From NCBI GenBank assembly GCA_023425615.1, contig JAFACJ010000415.1:1-7668 (forward strand): a stretch of DNA of 7,668 bases, read 5' to 3'. The DNA comes from Actinomycetes bacterium (GTDB taxonomy: Bacteria; Actinomycetota; Actinomycetes; Streptosporangiales; Streptosporangiaceae). Made by a program: the position numbers and the translations under genes. The notes under the pieces are model-generated. The model was not told the origin of the DNA, did not search any database, and saw only the letters and a list, made by a program, of their open reading frames with translations. This document shows positions 5,907-7,668 of the stretch, piece by piece; within the stretch, counting starts at the first letter, position 1, and every line of letters begins with the position of its first letter.

Positions 5907-7010
5907 GTGGCCGTCCGCATGATCACGCTCAACGGCGACACCCCGGAGGCTTGGCGCCTGGCACTGAGCCTCTTCGGGCATGCGTCGGCGTCCGGGCTCC
6001 TGGACCGCCGCGGCGGCCTGGCACCCGGCACCGGGGCAGCCGACCTGGTCGGCACGACCCCCATGCACGCCACCGTCGCGCCGTTCATCGCCTGGGTGGA
6101 CGGCACATCCGGCGCGTCGCAGGGCGGCTACATCGTCCACAACGACGCCGCCCTCGATTTGGAGTTCGACCCGGGCGAGGCCAGCGTCACCCGCACCGAC
6201 CGCGTCATCGTGCAGGTACGGGACAACGCCTACGACAGCTCGGGCTTCCAGGACGTGCGCGTGCGCGTCCTGAAGGGCAACGCGGGCGGCGGGGCCAGCG
6301 ACCTACCCGCTTCCTCGGAGCTGCTGTGGGAGGTGCCCGTCCCCGCGGGCGCGAGCGTCGGCGGCGGCGGGTTCAACGTCAGCGCCGTCCGCGTCGACAA
6401 GAGGCGCTGGACGGCCACCAACGGCGGGCTCCTCCTGGTCCGCGACGCCGCAGACCGCGACACCCTCACCCCGCACGAGGGCATGCAGGTCTGGCGCCTG
6501 GACGCGGGCGATCCGCAGGTCTACCGGGGCGGCGCATGGATATGGGCTGGCATCCCGCGCGTGGTCGTCAAGAACAACCCCGAGCCGATCGGCAACGACA
6601 CCTGGCAGCCGGATGACCAGCTCGCCATCTCCGGCCTACCGCCCGGCGACTGGGATGTGGAGCTCATCGCCAACTACTCCGCGGACTCCGATGCGGATCT
6701 GAAGATCGGCTTCACCTCGCCCGCCGGTTCGGTCATGACGTGGATGGCGATGGGCAAAGGCGGCACGACCCAGCCCGACGGCAGCCTCGGCCAGCCCGAC
6801 TGGATCCCCCAGGACGTCAACGGCGAGCCCCGGTTCGGCGGGCGCCTGAACAGCAACAACACGGACTGGATGGCGCTCTACGCCCGCGGCTGGCTCACCA
6901 CGACGACCGCCGGGACGCTGACCGTCCGGTGGGCCCAGGGTGTGAACACCCCAGGAGTGCTGACCACCATGCAGCCCGGCAGCCGACTGATCGCCACCCG
7001 CCGCGGCTGA
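5907..7010 (+). CDS. Baseplate / receptor-binding type minor tail protein
   Basis: This is a 367-residue protein. GTG 5907 follows AGAGGGGG (5895-5902) by four bases; ATG 5919 is a weaker alternative. The N-terminal 200 residues or so carry a pattern I recognise in Streptomyces phage tail proteins: LNGDTPEAWRLALSL, DLVGTTPMHATVAPFIAWVDGTSGASQGGYIV, VTRTDRVIVQVRDNAYDSSG, LLWEVPVPAGAS, VDKRRWTATNGGLLLV and MQVWRLDAGDPQVYRGGAWIW. This module probably anchors the protein to the baseplate. From about residue 205 a second beta-rich domain follows (ELIANYSADSDADLKIGFTSPAGSVMTWM to the C terminus, with AGTLTVRWAQG), which may fold as a jelly-roll and contact the host or sugars. No trimeric coiled coil, collagen repeat, or glycosidase motif is seen. 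Context between Dit and a Gp37/Tal-like gene supports a tail-tip location; the receptor role is inference. Confidence 0.75.
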   Translation: MAVRMITLNGDTPEAWRLALSLFGHASASGLLDRRGGLAPGTGAADLVGTTPMHATVAPFIAWVDGTSGASQGGYIVHNDAALDLEFDPGEASVTRTDRVIVQVRDNAYDSSGFQDVRVRVLKGNAGGGASDLPASSELLWEVPVPAGASVGGGGFNVSAVRVDKRRWTATNGGLLLVRDAADRDTLTPHEGMQVWRLDAGDPQVYRGGAWIWAGIPRVVVKNNPEPIGNDTWQPDDQLAISGLPPGDWDVELIANYSADSDADLKIGFTSPAGSVMTWMAMGKGGTTQPDGSLGQPDWIPQDVNGEPRFGGRLNSNNTDWMALYARGWLTTTTAGTLTVRWAQGVNTPGVLTTMQPGSRLIATRRG

Positions 7011-7013
7011 TCC

Positions 7014-7668
7014 ATGGCCGTCTACCGGTACCAGTTCGCCGACCTGCTGACGGACACCGACATCGTGTCCCTGGAGCTCGCAGACGTGAGGTTCGACAGG
7101 AGGATCATCCAACCCGGCGCGTTCAGCGCCACGATTCCCGTGCCCAACGCCCGCGTCGCCTCGAAGGTCCGCCGCATCGTGCCGACCCGGCCCGATGAGG
7201 TCCAGTCCGGGCCCGGCCGCACCGTGTGCCACATCTACCGCAACGCCGAGCTCTGGGGCACGTACCTGATCTGGTCGGCTACCCCGCAGGGCGATGACCG
7301 GGGGAACGTCAGCGTCGAGATCCAAGGCGCCTCGCTGGAGTCCTACCTGCACCACGTGGAGATCCGGTCGGACCTGACGTTCACGAACCGCCCGCAGGAG
7401 CTCCTCGCCGCAGACCTGGTGGAGCACATGCAGTCCGACCCGAACGCCGACATCGGCCTGCACCTCGGCGTCGGCGACCACACCGCTCAGCCCCGCGACC
7501 GCACCTACAAGCGCAGCGAGACTGTCACCTACGGGCAGCGCCTGACCGAGCTGGCCAGCGTGGACGGCGGCTTCGAGTGGATGATCCGCTGCTACCACGT
7601 GGGCCAGGAACGGCGCCGGGAGTTCGTCACCGGATCGGCCCTCGGCGGAGGTGCCGACCACGTCTACA
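7014..7668 (+). CDS. Gp37-like / Tal-like minor tail protein (3' end missing)
   Basis: The frame opens at ATG 7014, four bases after the preceding stop, and stays open to the window edge, giving 218 residues. It begins MAVYRYQFADLLTDTDIVSL and contains RRIIQPGAFSATIPVPN, GRTVCHIYRNAELWGTYLIWS, VSVEIQGASLESYLHH, YGQRLTELASVDGGFEWMI and a final FVTGSALGGGADHVY. The pattern of an opening two-strand unit, the QPGAFSATIPVP segment and a DGGFEW motif matches the siphovirus ReqiPepy6 Gp37-like family of tail-tip proteins, which take the place of a tail-associated hub protein in actinophages. No strong ribosome binding site is visible (GCGGCTGATCC precedes the ATG), so coupling to the upstream gene is likely. 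Whether a lysin domain follows cannot be seen. Confidence 0.78.
   Translation, partial: MAVYRYQFADLLTDTDIVSLELADVRFDRRIIQPGAFSATIPVPNARVASKVRRIVPTRPDEVQSGPGRTVCHIYRNAELWGTYLIWSATPQGDDRGNVSVEIQGASLESYLHHVEIRSDLTFTNRPQELLAADLVEHMQSDPNADIGLHLGVGDHTAQPRDRTYKRSETVTYGQRLTELASVDGGFEWMIRCYHVGQERRREFVTGSALGGGADHVY

Noticed and set aside
4937..6106. Minus-strand open frame of 389 codons opposite the Dit and baseplate genes
   Set aside because: It spans the junction of two plus-strand genes with good ribosome binding sites, and its translation is arginine/glycine/alanine-rich noise.
6636..7661. Minus-strand open frame opposite the end of the window
   Set aside because: It lies opposite the C-terminal domain of the baseplate protein and the Gp37-like gene, both with family-like sequence; the antisense product has no recognisable features.
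1..7668. Search for tRNA genes, CRISPR arrays, insertion sequences, attachment sites and terminators
   Set aside because: Genes abut or overlap throughout, leaving no gap longer than about 11 bases, and no cloverleaf, spaced repeat array, transposase or hairpin followed by a T-run was seen.

Overview
The window is a compact, GC-rich (about 70% by eye) stretch of a siphovirus-type tail module, from a phage or prophage of a high-GC actinomycete. Streptomyces or a relative is the best guess. Codons end mostly in G or C, several genes start with GTG, and the proteins resemble tail proteins of Streptomyces phages. No integrase, att site, tRNA or host gene is visible, so free phage and prophage cannot be told apart.

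All genes lie on the plus strand and are packed end to end, with gaps of about 0-11 bases or short overlaps, as in a single late operon. In order: the 3' part of a tail terminator gene (1-339); a major tail tube protein with an N-terminal Ig-like IPT/TIG domain (351-1082); a G-type tail assembly chaperone (1086-1637) whose reading continues by a -1 ribosomal frameshift into a T extension (to 1843); the tape measure protein (1833-5012); a distal tail (Dit)-like protein (about 5015-5896); a baseplate or receptor-binding type minor tail protein (5907-7010); and the 5' part of a Gp37-like/Tal-like tail protein that runs off the window (7014-7668).

Together these would build the tail. G and GT coat the tape measure during assembly, the tape measure sets tube length while the tube protein polymerises around it, the terminator caps the head-proximal end, and the Dit, fibre/baseplate and Gp37-like proteins form the tip that meets the host. 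No gene lies outside this scheme, and I see no defence, toxin or other accessory system.

The signals most worth a second look are the well-formed frameshift cassette (slippery GGGGGAA, 6-base spacer, 8-bp GC stem), the N-terminal TIG domain on the tube protein, and two separate internal duplications in the tape measure gene with periods of 30 and 29 codons.
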